Source: Amphimedon queenslandica (lineage: Eukaryota > Porifera > Demospongiae > Haplosclerida > Niphatidae). From it: a DNA stretch of 64,000 nt. This document shows, one piece after another, positions 12,481-24,504 of this stretch. The notes beneath the pieces were generated by a model. It made no database searches, was not told where the DNA came from, and was given only the letters and a program-made list of their open reading frames with translations. A program made the position numbers and the translations under genes. The stretch is taken from the NCBI RefSeq assembly GCF_000090795.2, contig NW_003546283.1, positions 26,848 to 90,847 of the forward strand, written 5' to 3'. Positions within the stretch are counted from its first letter, which is position 1, and each line of letters starts with the position of its first letter.

Positions 12481-15400
12481 TCAGTTAATGGCAGCTGCAA
12501 CCAGTTCACAAGTGTTGAGGTCTTTACTACGAACTGTCATCTTCATAGTGACCTGTCCTGTCTGAGCTAGTCTTGCTCTTACAAGAACCTCATGGCCTCC
12601 TCTAAAGACACCAGCCAGCAACAAGGTATGGGAGGTCCTATTGTGATCAACTTGGTCTGATCTCTCACACGACTGCATGCCAAGGAAACCAGTGATCTGC
12701 TTGACAGCATCTGAGGAAGACAAGTAGATTTGTGATATAGTATACATGTACAATAAATGCTGCAATAGTCTTAAGTCATTTTATTGCAGCAAATATTTCA
12801 TCTAATAGTTTTATGATTAATGCTCTAGTTTCATTGCAAATTTGCAATACCTGAAATGTCCTTCATGCTGCTCAAGGCGTACGTCCCTTCGGTTTGATTC
12901 TCTTCTCCGATCTCCTCCCAAGAGGCAGCAAAGTTTGGCTTCACAATTCGCTGCATGTGATCAGACAAGAGAATATCAACATTCTCCAACTGAAGGGGAA
13001 AAGGAAAAGAAAGAGGGGAAGGAAAAAAGAGGGTGATCAATCTAAAAACAGAAACCCAATGACTATCAAATATTGCAGTATTAGTACTATATCTATTATT
13101 TCCACCAGTGGGTAGAGCAATGCACAGCTAATGGATCAGCATTAGCTCTTAAGTCACCACTTTATTGAGTAGAAGAGAGATAAAACCCTCTTTCTATAGC
13201 GAGGGTACAAATTGAAACTTGTCAACTTAAAATAATAACAAGCACAGAGTGTTGCCTCGCAGTATACTAGAGTGCACTAGAGTATACTAGAGTGTACAAG
13301 GTGACGTACCACATATTCATCATCGTATCCCTGATCATCATCAGGCTCCCCCGTGTTTGGGTCACAGTCTTTAACAATAAACTTTAACGTATTCAGGAAT
13401 GTACCAGAAACTAGAACAAACACAGTATAAATTCTAAACATACACTCCTATTCAATGCCCACCAATGGTATTATCTTCAATCCCTACTAGTGTATATGCT
13501 GTCTTTGGTTGTCCGTAAGGTAAGGAAGCTATTGGTATGTAAGAGATGATGGAGAAACCTTCGGTCTCCTCCATTTCAACACGGACATTCTCCAGCAGCT
13601 GATCATTGAGCGTATTAGTGACATCAAACTGGAAATAAAAGAAAATGACATGTAAAGGATACTGTATGACACTAGTACGTGTACATGAGTGGGTGCGTTC
13701 CTTACCTGAAACACAAGGTGATTGAGGTAAGTGTGTTTGACACACCTCACCACATACTCGGTCTCAGACTCCGTTAGTTCAACGGGAGAGTCCGATGATT
13801 TGAACAATGGACCAAGCTTTGAAAACTGTGGTATGGCAGACAATTGCTCTGAGAGAAGAGAGAGAGAGAGAGAGGGAAGAGGAGGAAGATGTACATACAA
13901 TGTACAGTTAATGAAAGGGCTAGGTTCTTACCAACAAAGATGTCGTGTTTAGAAGCAACAGGGGCGGACTTAATAACTGAACCACCTGTAGTAACCTCAC
14001 CAATAGCTATTAATTAATAATAATAATAATAATAATAATAACAATAATAATAATAATAATAATATTAATAATAATTATACATGTAAGTTAATTACTACAT
14101 TGTATTGTACGTACATTTTGGTGTTTCATTGTAAGGTGTTGTCTCAATAGGGACAGTCTTGATATCAAAAGGATCATCATTAGGCTGACTGCAATAAGCT
14201 AGTAATGCTCTCTCTAGGCCAACCACTGACACACTTATAGCTGTAGGAGAGAGAGAGAGAAGAAGGAATAAATCAAACAACAACCAAGTCTAAAATAATG
14301 TACTGTGTTCATTACATGTCCCTGTCGTCCGACCCAAATCAATAATTTATTGAATATTAATTTGGCGAGTGGAGATGGGTTGATATAGCGGGCATTAATT
14401 AGAACAGAGAGCTTGTTCACTTAATTAGAAACAAGTCTGGAGGCAACCCGCAATTAACTACATCTCTCTCCTCTCTCAATTTCTTACGATTGAGTATAAA
14501 AGCTGACGAAAGTGACTTCTGCTTTTGTTTAAGTACCTCCATGTAAAGCAGAGCACGATCACGGACCTCGTCATCGTTGTCAAGGAGACACCTGTGGATG
14601 AAAGTAGGCATGTCAAGTAGGAGGGGCCAAAAAAGGACTGACCTTTCCAAAAGGACAAGGATACTTTCAAGCAAATCTTCACAGGAGGCGCCAAACTTTG
14701 CTAGTGACGTCACAGCAGCTGAAAGAACAGGAATATTAATTATTTGTATTTTAAAGTATATGTATATACATTACATGTCCCTGTCGTCCGACCCAAATTA
14801 ATAATTTATTAAATATTAATTTGGCGAGTGGAGATGGGTTGATATAGCGGGCATTAATTAGAACAAAGACCTTGTTCACTTAATTAGAAACAAGTCTGGA
14901 GGCAACCCGCAATTAACCACACCTTCAAAAACTCACCAGCTCTAACAGTCGCAGCCTCGAGCAAGACTCTATTGTAAATGAACCTAATGTACTTGTAAGG
15001 TTTCTGGGTCCGAGGCCCCTCCCTCCCCAAGAGGTGGAGTATTCGAGTGGCCAGTTCAATGTGTTCACAGTCTTCAATAAACTCACAAAGATGGGACAAT
15101 CCTATAGTCATGTGCAGAGAGAGAAGATGCATACAATATTGGACATGATGTTGATTTGACAAAGATTCTTACCGACATCTTTGATTTCAGAGTTCTCTTC
15201 AATGATGGCTATGATGGTGTTCACAATGGCCTTCTTGTAGTCAAAGCCGCCCTGAGGAAAAGAGGAGGAGAAGGAAAAGATGTCAAACAATCTATAAAAA
15301 TCAGCACAGAAACTATTTATAAATGGAGATTTCTCTCCTTTTCATTTATGGCAAAATGTGGCCAAAAGTCCATGCAGTATAATAAATGGTACATTCTGAG

Positions 15401-17424
15401 GAGGTTGTCCCATTATGTCATAAAGTTATTACTGACCTCTTCCCTGAGCATGTTGGCAAGGAACGTCATCAAAATGTGATGCTTCCGTGGGAACTTTATA
15501 CAAACAGAACGAATGGCCTCGACAACGACAGTCTTGAACTCATCTGATATCTCAGACATGAAACTAGTGATCTGTTTCATGAGACGATCAACACTAGCTT
15601 CATTCCCAGTCTGCAGAATGGAAACATGAGAATGAAGAGTAGAAAGGAGTATATGATATATTGACTGACCTTGAGCAATGTTGTGATGGCAAGTGTAGCT
15701 ATGCTCCTGTTAGTATCGGATATCAAGTTCTCTAGATCAATATTGCAAGAGGTAACAACGTCAGGGTGAATCATGGCAATCTAGTGAGGGACAGAAAAAT
15801 AAATAAATAAATATTTATAAATCCTCTTCTTCTTACTCTGTTAAGTGTCTTTACAGCAGCAAAACGAGTCACAGCTTTAGGTGAACTCAAAAACATTTGC
15901 AACACTGAGAGAAGAAAAATGAATTAATAATAAAAATTTAAGAATTAAACTAACCTGAGACTGCTGGTTGGAGCTCCCTAGCGGTGATGTTACTCAAGTT
16001 AACCATAGCCCGAGCTGCCTCATACACAACCATCTAACAATATAGTGAGTCATGTGATAGTCATGTGACCAATGGCTTACATCATTCTTATGACGGAGAC
16101 AAGACTCAAGGAAGTCATACAGCATATTGTTACTGCTCCTCTCCTCCCTCTCCAGCACCTTACAAGCAATCCTTATCTACAAGTATAAAACAACATCAAG
16201 TTAACACAGTGTTAACATCAAGTTAACATCCAAGTTTAATGCAATGTTAACATCAAGCTAACGCAGTGTTAGCATCAATTTGGCATTAAAACAGTAACAA
16301 AATTGACGCAGTCTCTACTTACCAGTAAACAGTAACCAAAAGGTGATCTCAATCCAGAACGAGACAATTTCGTGACCATCTTAGTCACGGCTAGTCTATC
16401 ATGTTTACGAATGTGATACAACAGGCCAATGGCGTGATACTAGTGGTGGGTGGAGTTAGGATGATTGACCACACCCACGTACCTGAACCATGAGGTGATC
16501 TGAAGTGCTGGCCTCCTGAGCCTCGTTGACCCATCGCTTCACAATCTCAACAGCACCTCGCTGAAATATGTGCTAGAGGGGGACAATTAATATACATGTA
16601 CAGTACTTAGTATAAACAAAATACACAAAACTTCTCCCACATACATGTAGGCCATCAAAAAGAAAGACATTGAACTCACTAGGGCAGAGACTAATGCGGC
16701 ACTTGAGACACTAGGATTGCGATCAACAATAGCTTGCTTCATGTAGCGCTCAATAGCTTGTACCATCGTATTCTAAAGAAAAGAGAAAATACATCATTTT
16801 AAAACCTAACCTTACGTCAGTGATGACACACAAGGCTCTTATGGCACTCCCCCTGTACTGATCCTCTTTTCCAGTCATGTCCTTTGTCAAACTATAACAA
16901 TCATTAATAACTAGCCACGCTTATGACACGCCTACCTGCTGGTGACAATGATGACGTCGTTGGCAATTTTTGCCATTTCTTTGACGGAGACATAGACAAG
17001 CCTTCGGAGGGTAATGTCTTTGGACTGCCAGAGCTTCGTGATGGCAAAAAATGTCTGAGTAGCTTCAGCTGGAGTTAGTGTCACACCCTGAAAGAAAGGA
17101 AGAGAAAAACCGACAAAAAAATTTTGAAATTCTAAAAAAAATTTGAGCTTTTTTCATCACCTGGTTCATAAGATAAAGGATCTTTGTGAGGATTAGCGTA
17201 CACTTTTTGTTATTTAAGACATTGTCATTGAAGGCTCTGGCCTAGAGAGAGATCACGTGATCCAGGTATATTATAATTCCGCCTAACCTCTTGAAGGACC
17301 GTGCTCTTTTCTAGGTTTTGGAAGGGGCCACTTTTACCACCTGTAAAACAGTTTGAAAATGATTAAATGGGACACTTATTGTACCCTCTTCATCGTCTTT
17401 CTTGTATCCACGAATCACGTTCAT
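12481..17424 (-). CDS. COPG: Coatomer subunit gamma (COPI coat)
   Basis: Large multi-exon gene for gamma-COP, the AP-large-subunit-like component of the COPI coat that buds Golgi-to-ER vesicles. ATG at 17422-17424 ([14 protein letters not shown]). Next come [14 protein letters not shown] and [11 protein letters not shown], then the long alpha-solenoid trunk with [19 protein letters not shown] and [16 protein letters not shown]. The appendage follows: [55 protein letters not shown] and [14 protein letters not shown]. The signature C-terminus is [11 protein letters not shown] ... [18 protein letters not shown], with stop at 12481-12483. Every block matches gamma-COP in order. Two introns contain near-identical 151-bp repeats. 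The 5' end is divergent from DPM3. Confidence 0.97.
14311..14461. repeat. 151-bp repeat R1, copy 1 (COPG intron)
   Basis: Begins ATTACATGTCCCTGTCGTCC and runs to GCAACCCGCAATTAACTA. It matches 14770-14920 with about six substitutions and no indels that I can see. It lies wholly inside an intron and has no coding potential. Confidence 0.92.
14770..14920. repeat. 151-bp repeat R1, copy 2 (next COPG intron)
   Basis: Direct repeat of 14311-14461 located 459 bp away, in the neighbouring intron on the 5' side and the same orientation. The exon between the two copies is not duplicated, so this is not a simple segmental duplication. Confidence 0.92.
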
Positions 17425-17510
17425 GGCCTTTGTTCAAAGAAAGGGCACGTTGCAGATCCGTATACCTCCGCTCGCTGATCCGTTTATTCCCGTATAATCC
17501 CTGAAACAAG
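17425..17510. promoter_or_regulatory. 86-bp divergent promoter between COPG and DPM3
   Basis: The start codons of COPG (17424, minus) and DPM3 (17511, plus) are 86 bp apart. The spacer has no TATA box and is GC-richer than its surroundings. Both products serve the ER/Golgi, but co-regulation is only inferred from the arrangement. Confidence 0.68.
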
Positions 17511-17899
17511 ATGGTGGTCTGCACCAAGCTAGTTCAATGGCTGGCTATTGCAGCCTTCTTTATGGAGCTATGGTATGGACTGGTCGTGGGCTGGTTTCCT
17601 ATAAATATTAGCCCGCAATTATACCAAGTACTTCTCCCTGTAAGGCTTATATCATTTTTAATTAATTTTTAAAGTTTAATTATTTTTAATAGATGCCACT
17701 TTATGCCATCATGTTACTAGGGGTAAGTTATTATTGTTATTCTATTTAAAGAGCACTCACATACATGTAGTGTTACTCGTTAATCGCCGTTGGTTACCAG
17801 CTCATGACATTCAGCGATTGCCCTGAAGCAGCTGACGAAATCAAGCAAGAAATTCAAATGGCCAAAAGGGACTTGGCATCAAAAGGATTTAAATTTTAA
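17511..17899 (+). CDS. DPM3: Dolichol-phosphate mannosyltransferase subunit 3
   Basis: Three exons (17511-17639, 17693-17722, 17771-17899) joined in phase to a 95-residue protein; human DPM3 has 92. DPM3 is the small ER-membrane subunit that tethers catalytic DPM1 in the complex making dolichol-P-mannose for N-glycans, GPI anchors and O-mannose. Two N-terminal membrane helices (KLVQWLAIAAFFMELWYGLV and PLYAIMLLGCYSLIAVGYQL) are followed by the conserved cytosolic tail TFSDCPEAADEIKQEI ... AKRDLASKGFKF, which aligns with the human tail ending DLARRGLRF. The middle exon is only 30 nt. Identification is secure. Confidence 0.96.
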
Positions 17900-17948
17900 A
17901 ACAACATTGAGAACCCATCATTATCTATCTCTCACTCGGACTTTCTAC

Positions 17949-17954
17949 TTTATT
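17949..17954 (-). terminator. AATAAA polyadenylation signal, probably NCKIPSD
   Basis: Minus-strand AATAAA about 200 nt beyond the NCKIPSD stop, in the convergent interval shared with DPM3. Usage is not demonstrated. Confidence 0.4.
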
Positions 17955-18155
17955 TATAAAATTTAAATTGTTTTAAGCTAATTTAAAAACATATGCCTTT
18001 AAATACTGTACATTTACATCATGTCATTATAATTAATGATTATGATTAAAATTATTTCAAATCACACACACAATCGATCAGTCACACACACTCAGAGGGT
18101 TCACTGATTCTCTGATAGTACAACCTATCAGTTGTATTAAGTTCTCTCATCACTG

Positions 18156-21100
18156 CTATGAGGAACCATCAAATAGGCCGGGGAAGGTTTCTAAGAGTTT
18201 CTTGATGGCTCCCTGATCTGGGATACTCTCCTCTCCCTCTTCTCTCAGTATCCTTTTAAGACAGGAGGTTAAATCGGAGCGCCTGTGATGATGATCAGTG
18301 TATTGCGTGTTAGTTATTAGTCGCTGAAGCAACTCAATGTAATGGGATCTAGACTGAAAGGAGAGAGAGAGAGAGGAGGAGGAGAAAGGATTTAAAACAT
18401 TAGGAGAGAGACACTATAAAGGCAATGAAGTTACTTTATCTCCAGGTGCAAGGTCGTGGAGCTGCCTTGAAATGATATCAATGAGGACCTTGAGGTCTGT
18501 TGTATAGAACACACCAGACGTCAGTGGATCTGAAAATAGATCCAGCAGTATTTTAGTTAATGAATCAGGACAGCAAGGCTTCACTATGGAGACTGGATCC
18601 TCTATAATAAAGTAAAGGACATGCAATATTTTGATATTTTAATGATAGTCTCTCACCTCCTCTGTTGACAAGAAGCATAAGCTTCTCACTGAATGATCTT
18701 GGATTATCAAACACCTTCAGCACCTGCATAACAATGTTAGTCGAGGGATCTTGAAGAGAGAGAGAGAGAGAGAGAAAGCAGAAGATTGTAAATAGAATAA
18801 TAGTCCAAACCAAAATAACTTAATAATATTTTTTTTCTTTTTTAAGAGTTGAATTCTTACATTCAAAGTGTTGATTGAAGCTAAGGATCATGTTAAGGAA
18901 AGCATCAGGTAACTCATCATTGACATCAGACTCTGGAGGGTCTTCTATATTGTCCAGGAGAAACTTGACAAACTCTGCACTCCATTGATCTAGCAAGACA
19001 AAGGAAATGAAACTATTATTGTAAAATCAGAAGAATGATGCTGTATGGCTGTAGTATACATGTACAATGTATGCTTTGTTATAGTTACCATATACTGGTA
19101 GAGGAACATCCTCAGCTGTTGAAAACATCATTGTACAAACTATACTGGAGAATAAAACCTTCTGTGTCTCTAGAATAAGAAAAAAAATAATTGCATGTAC
19201 AAGCGGTCAACAAATATTCCATCAAAGTTTTAGACCATTAAACCTTCTTGGAACTAAACTTTTAGGCTCCACAGTTACCAGCTGCACAGTATAACTTACC
19301 ATTGGTGTTAATTTGAATATCATGTCCTAGTTCATTGGGCAGTACTGATTGAAGCATTACACTCACAACCTCCTGATCTAGTGTACAACAGGCACCAAAC
19401 ACTTTCAATAACAGTATCCTTAACTGTACTCTTGGCTCTAACTGATAGTAACTTATTAATACTAGAATGTTCTCATATTTATCTTCTTGTATAGCAGCCT
19501 TTGATACAATAGGATCAGCATCATACTAAATAGAAAATTAAATAAATAAATAATCATGATGATACCTGTACAGTACATGTACATACTAATATTTGCAGAA
19601 GTTCTTCAAGATATTGACTGATGATTTCACTGTCATCACGGACGGCCCACCCTCTCTGTTGACTATCATCTCTAGCTTCTCTCATTTCAAAGAAAATATG
19701 TTTCAACCTCTTCAGATCTTCATTATCCTCAGAGAGACTGTTATCCTCCTCTTTTGCCTGTTTTAAAAGTAATTATAGTAACTCCCCCTCCCCCCTCTCT
19801 CTCTTTCTTCTTACTTGAGATGCACGAAGAGATGCCAGTAATCCGTCCATCACAGGCGCAATCTCAGGAACCTTTTCCTCTAAAAATCCCAGAACCCCTT
19901 CAAGGGCAAGGGCAGATTTTGGATGACTCAGACCCGTTCTAATTTAAAACAAGAAATAAATTTAATGTGCAATCAACTTTAAAATACTATAATAATCATT
20001 ATTAGTACTCTAGGGTTTATACATGAAGCAAATAGCAGGAACTATTAATGAAACTTGAAATTAATTTTGAACTTGCCGTTACTATACAGTAAATTACTGA
20101 TTAATTAAAGCATTTAGTGTGCAGTAATAAAATCTATTTATATATAATTTGCTACAATTTAATAATAATAATTCTCCAATCTCTCATACATACACAGTAC
20201 CTGTTCCTAATAACATCAATTAGTTCCAGTGCAGTATCATTTGAGAACTCAGTTGGAAGGTTGAGCTTCTTACCAAACCCCTCGCTCTCCGAGAGGGTTT
20301 CTAACTGATTCCCAGGCTGACCCACGCGATTGAGATAAGAGGTAAGTCTTTGCTTAGTCTTTGGGCTAATGCCACCAACAGGTAATGTGGCCCCGTCACT
20401 CGACTGGCTGGAATTATCGTCACATTCAACCGACTGCTCACGACTATCTCTGAGTTCTTCCTTCTGAGCTGCCATATCTATTACCATGACTCCTCCTTCC
20501 TTCTTCCCCTCCTCCTCTTTCTTTTCAGACTCTTTAACGATGTGAGAAGGTGATGGTGTGTGTTTGCTAAGCGATACAGTCCTGGTAGGAGGGGGAGGGG
20601 CCGGCCGACTGACGTTAATTATTAACTCACTCTGTGGTCTGTTTGCTCCAGCTCCTCCTTCCTTCTCTCTCAGTTGGACCCCGGCGAGATCAAGTGGTTC
20701 GACGGTTGGCTGTGGAGGGGGCGGGGCTTTACGACGATGTTTGTTTTTATGGGATGGAGATGGGGACGAACTCATTTCTCTGGGAACAGGAGATGAGGTG
20801 GTTTCCATGGGGATGGGCGAGGGACTGGAGAAAGTGGACACACTTGCTTCCATGGTGTTGGGAGATTTGGTACGCTCCTTTGATTCAGAACTATTGACCA
20901 CGGACTGTCTATGAGCGACCAGAGTCCTAATAAGGAAAGAAGTACAGGTATCAGATAAAATAATGAAAATTAACAAGGCAGTGTTTATCTCAATGGAAAA
21001 TAAACGAATAGCCTGTATTGAAAATACAGGCTACACTAATGACAGCTAGCCTTCATGTACAGGTTGTACTGTATACATTTCTTGTTAATCCTACATGTAC

Positions 21101-22418
21101 TGTACACGTAAATGAACTGTTTGTTTTCATTTTCTTTCTGTTCTGCCTCTTTCTGATACATATACATGTACTTATGTTGAGTAGAAAGTTTGAACTGATT
21201 CCAATAAAAATTAGATTTTATACAAAAATTTTAAAGTAGGGCCAAAGTACATGTACATGTATATTCCTCACTGTAAAGTTGATCTTTGTTCTGCTGTGTA
21301 AAATCCTCCAGCAGTAGTAGCATCAACATGTATCTTATCAATGGCACGATCTATTGACAAGAGAACATCTTTAATGGCCTGAATAAGAAGAATAGCAATG
21401 ACCAATAAAATACTGACACTGAACATTGAATAAGTACTATTGGTTGAATGGATGCTTTAAAAGCAATGTAAATATTATCATGAACATGTGCATGTATGCA
21501 TACAAATAAATGTAAATAAACTGCAAGCCTCACATTATTTATATCATTACTTACTTCTGCTGATTGTGGTTCTACCCCGTTATTGTTGGTCGTCTCTTCT
21601 TGCTTGACATAAGAGGCAGGCACCATACCTTCTCTACCAGTTGACATGTTCTTCATTGTATACCAGTCCTTAGTGTGCACTTGCCTCAATATCAACTATA
21701 AATACAAATACACAATGCATTAGGGTCACTGTGTCCATGTACATATGTATTTATGATGTGTAGTGGTAACTGCAAGTTCCTTCATGTTTGTATGAAAACA
21801 ATGTATGCTTTGTACATACCGAAACAAGGAAGGAGAACACATAACAGAATGGACAATGTGAAGTACATACCAGTGACAGGTAGTTAGCTCCTGTCATGTT
21901 TACATCAAACTGTACATGTACTTGCTTCTTCTCTCATTTATATGTTTATTTGCTTTGTTTGTGTAATAAGTTAGTGTATGCTTAAGACATGTCACAGACT
22001 GGATAGGTTCCTGTGATGTCTTCATCAATGCATTAGTATAAGCTCTCTCCCTCCTCCTCTCTCTCTCTCTCTTTTGCTCTCTCTCTCTATTCTTATTAAC
22101 CTTGTCATTTTTCTTGATGTCTATCTGATAGGCTGCCTGTCCCACATAATCAAACATTGCAATAAACACACTGCCTTTAGAATGGGTACTCTTCTCCTAA
22201 ACAACACAACAGGAATGTAGCCACGAATACATTGGGGTGCTTACTTCAGGTAGTATGGCCTCAAGGTAGGAAGCAGGAACAAGACCACTAGTGGATCCTT
22301 TTTGAACAGTGGACCAGTTATTCCCTGAGCTTGTAACTGTGACTAGCTCTCCTGCCTTCACTTTTAGCATTTTTTTCTCCTCACCGGCAAAATCGTACAA
22401 TACCTTGTGAGTTGCCAT
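18156..22418 (-). CDS. NCKIPSD: NCK-interacting protein with SH3 domain (SPIN90/WISH), with two SH3 domains
   Basis: Actin regulator that in animals binds Nck, N-WASP and Arp2/3. ATG at 22416-22418 opens one complete SH3 (KVLYDFAGEEKKMLKVKAGE ... SGLVPASYLEAI). A second SH3 (FIAMFDYVGQAAYQIDIKKN, then DWYTMKNMSTGREGMVPASY) follows, split by an intron at about 21700-22090. Next is the family block VLLSIDRAIDKIHVDATTAG, a Pro/Ser-rich linker with RRKAPPPPQP and RPAPPPPTR, and a C-terminal helical leucine-rich domain: LELIDVIRN, PRSFSEKLMLLVNRG, KVLIDIISRQLHDLAPGDK and SRSHYIELLQRLITNTQYTD. Stop at 18156-18158. Vertebrate NCKIPSD has a single SH3, so the extra domain is unusual. The 5' end is divergent from NFYB. 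Confidence 0.93.
21150..21250. repeat. Solo family-B satellite fragment in an NCKIPSD intron
   Basis: TGATACATATACATGTACTT, then GAGTAGAAAGTTTGAACTGATTCC-type sequence. Part of one satellite unit, outside any array. Confidence 0.65.
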
Positions 22419-22868
22419 GTCTCCTCTCTGTTATATTCTAGCAGCTTTCTTTAAACTGCAAACAGAAATAGAAGAAATGAAAGATGGTGTTATGTTATGT
22501 GTAATTATTTCTTTTGGAATTGATTGCCTTTAATTTGATACACTACGGTAGAAATTAATTTGTACGTGGGTGATTAATTGATTGATGGGCGTGGCTCAGT
22601 TGCTATGGTTCCGATTGTGCACGGAATGTGTGTGGTTTGATTGGATCGGCTCATCCTGCTCTGTGATTGGTCCTTTCTCTATATCCACCAACCAACCAGA
22701 TCACTTGAGTCACTAGGTTTACCTGCTCTCCCGCCTTACCGCGGTAAGACTTTCTCTTCATTCTCTACAACCAAAACCTGCCCCAGACCAGCCAGCTTCT
22801 TTCTTTCTTTCACTGCTTGTTATAGCCACCGACGCGTCTTTTGTTTCCTTTCACTGTAGAAGTCAGTT
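22419..22868. promoter_or_regulatory. Divergent promoter NCKIPSD / NFYB with CCAAT boxes
   Basis: 450 bp between start codons. It holds two inverted CCAAT boxes, TTGATTGGATC (ATTGG at 22640-22644) and GTGATTGGTCC (ATTGG at 22666-22670), 26 bp apart. The second fits the NF-Y consensus RRCCAATSR on the minus strand well. NF-Y binding here would make NFYB self-regulated. Confidence 0.6.
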
Positions 22869-24321
22869 ATGGCAGAGTTGGGCGTGCTAGATGACCCCAT
22901 GGAGCTGGACCCTAGCCTGAGGCAAAGCAGAACTCCCGGCCTACCAACAGACCACACTCAAGGCTATGGAGCTAGGGATGTCATTAGGGCTCACATCCAA
23001 GCTGGAGGCGGTGTGCTAAACTCTTCTTTGAGACACGGGGGCATCCCTCTACTGGAGACTGATAAACAACATGTAGTACATGGTAAGTTTTCAAAAGCAT
23101 TGAAGCAAAGTGTTTAATGTTAATATGTGGTGTGTATTAACTAATTAATGTTATTGTTATTATTATTATTTTAAAGCTACTGCAATTCAAGATGCCCTGC
23201 AAGAGGATGATCTAAATTGCGCAACTCCTCAATCTCTACGTTTTGATTTCCCGTCCGAAGAAGAGCTCCAGCAGCCTAAAACAAGACAGGTGGTAAAACG
23301 GCCACCTCCAGCAATATACAGGGACCAGGTTAGAGCCCAATCACTCTATGTAAGTAACAGCTGCTCTTAATTGAATATTTTTAGGATCGTTTTGTCCCCA
23401 TTAATAACATCAGCAGGACCATGCGCAACTGTGTACCAAAGTCGGGAAAAGTACAATCTTGTCCTAATGCTCTAACGTGTTAAATCTTTTTCATTTCGTG
23501 TGCTGTAGGTTTCGAAAGATGCTAAAGAATGTATGCAAGAATGCGTCTCTGAATTCATAGGGTTCTTAACCAGCGAGTATCCTAAAATAATAATACATCA
23601 CTATTATACTAGTATTGCTTGTGTGTACTTAACTACTCATTAACTCAGGGCTTCTGATCGGTGCATAGACGAGAAGAGAAAGACAATAACGGGCGATGAC
23701 ATCTTGTTTTCGCTGTCTACGCTAGGATTTGACTGTTATGTGGATACACTTCAAGTCTATCTGAAGAAATACAGAGAAGTAAGAGTCAGACACTTATAAT
23801 GTTAATTTCGTATACAAGAGACTTTAAATTAAGATACTATAGACACGGTTAAAATTGTATTAAAGAATATGTACATGTACAGGGCCGTAGCCAGGAACTT
23901 AAAATAGGGGGTTCGGAAATTGCTGCGCGCGAAGCGCGCAGCGAAAATTTTGACGAAAATGGGCGTGGTTGGTAGGCGTGGTCTTAATTTACGCATCTCA
24001 GCCATGTGCTGACTCAGCTAAAATGGCTATCTGTGCTTCTCGCTGTTGCCAAAATGCTAATCCTGCTTTTGCAGTGCTGTTCTTCATGACAGGAGCTAAT
24101 CTAAAACTTTTTTGCAGCTACAACAGGGGGTTCGTCCGAACCCCCCGAACCCCCACTGGCTACGGGCCTGATGTACACGTAGTGTCTCAACAGTATTTTC
24201 CTCCTTCCTTCCTTTTCCACTATCTATCACTGTTCCCCTCTCCCCCTCTCTCTCTCTCCAGCACTTACGTTCTGATAAAAATGACAAAGAGTATGCCCAA
24301 GGCTCACCTTCAGAATCATGA
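22869..24321 (+). CDS. NFYB: Nuclear transcription factor Y subunit beta
   Basis: Histone-fold (H2B-like) subunit of the CCAAT-binding trimer NF-Y. Start [20 protein letters not shown], with an N-terminal acidic/Gln-containing region of two exons. The conserved HFD is spread over short exons: [80 protein letters not shown] and LKKYRE. The last exon ([19 protein letters not shown]) begins after a CT-rich acceptor near 24260 and ends at TGA 24319-24321. It is much shorter at the C-terminus than vertebrate NF-YB. The last intron carries a 291-bp inverted-repeat element. The HFD match is near-diagnostic. Confidence 0.96.
23880..24170. mobile_element. 291-bp MITE-like element with CAGGCCCGTAGCCAG-type terminal inverted repeats
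   Basis: The left end CAGGGCCGTAGCCAGG and right end CTGGCTACGGGCCTG are inverted repeats with one mismatch over 15 bp. A candidate 5-bp target duplication ATGTA flanks it at 23875-23879 and 24171-24175. Internally there is a GC-rich palindrome (TGCGCGCGAAGCGCGCA) and a GGGGGTTCG...CGAACCCCC arm. It has no long ORF and interrupts the last NFYB intron. Sequences with this terminal motif are, from memory, common in marine invertebrate genomes. Confidence 0.8.
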
Positions 24322-24485
24322 CATGTACTTTCATAATAATACGAGTACATATAATGTGTTCATACTGGACAGTGTTGGGTTGCATTAATTAATTTATCCT
24401 TTTCATAGCTGAGATATTATTATACCATTGATTGTTGATGATTATTATTATTATTATTATTATATCTTATCATTTTCATTCAATA

Positions 24486-24491
24486 TTTATT
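24486..24491 (-). terminator. AATAAA polyadenylation signal, PUS7
   Basis: Minus-strand AATAAA 14 nt beyond the PUS7 stop codon, in the 183-bp interval between the convergent NFYB and PUS7 stops. Confidence 0.5.
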
Positions 24492-24504
24492 ATTTTATAA
24501 TGCA

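Noticed and set aside
20558-20914. Plus-strand 118-aa ORF
   Set aside because: Antisense shadow of the Pro/Ser-rich NCKIPSD exon.
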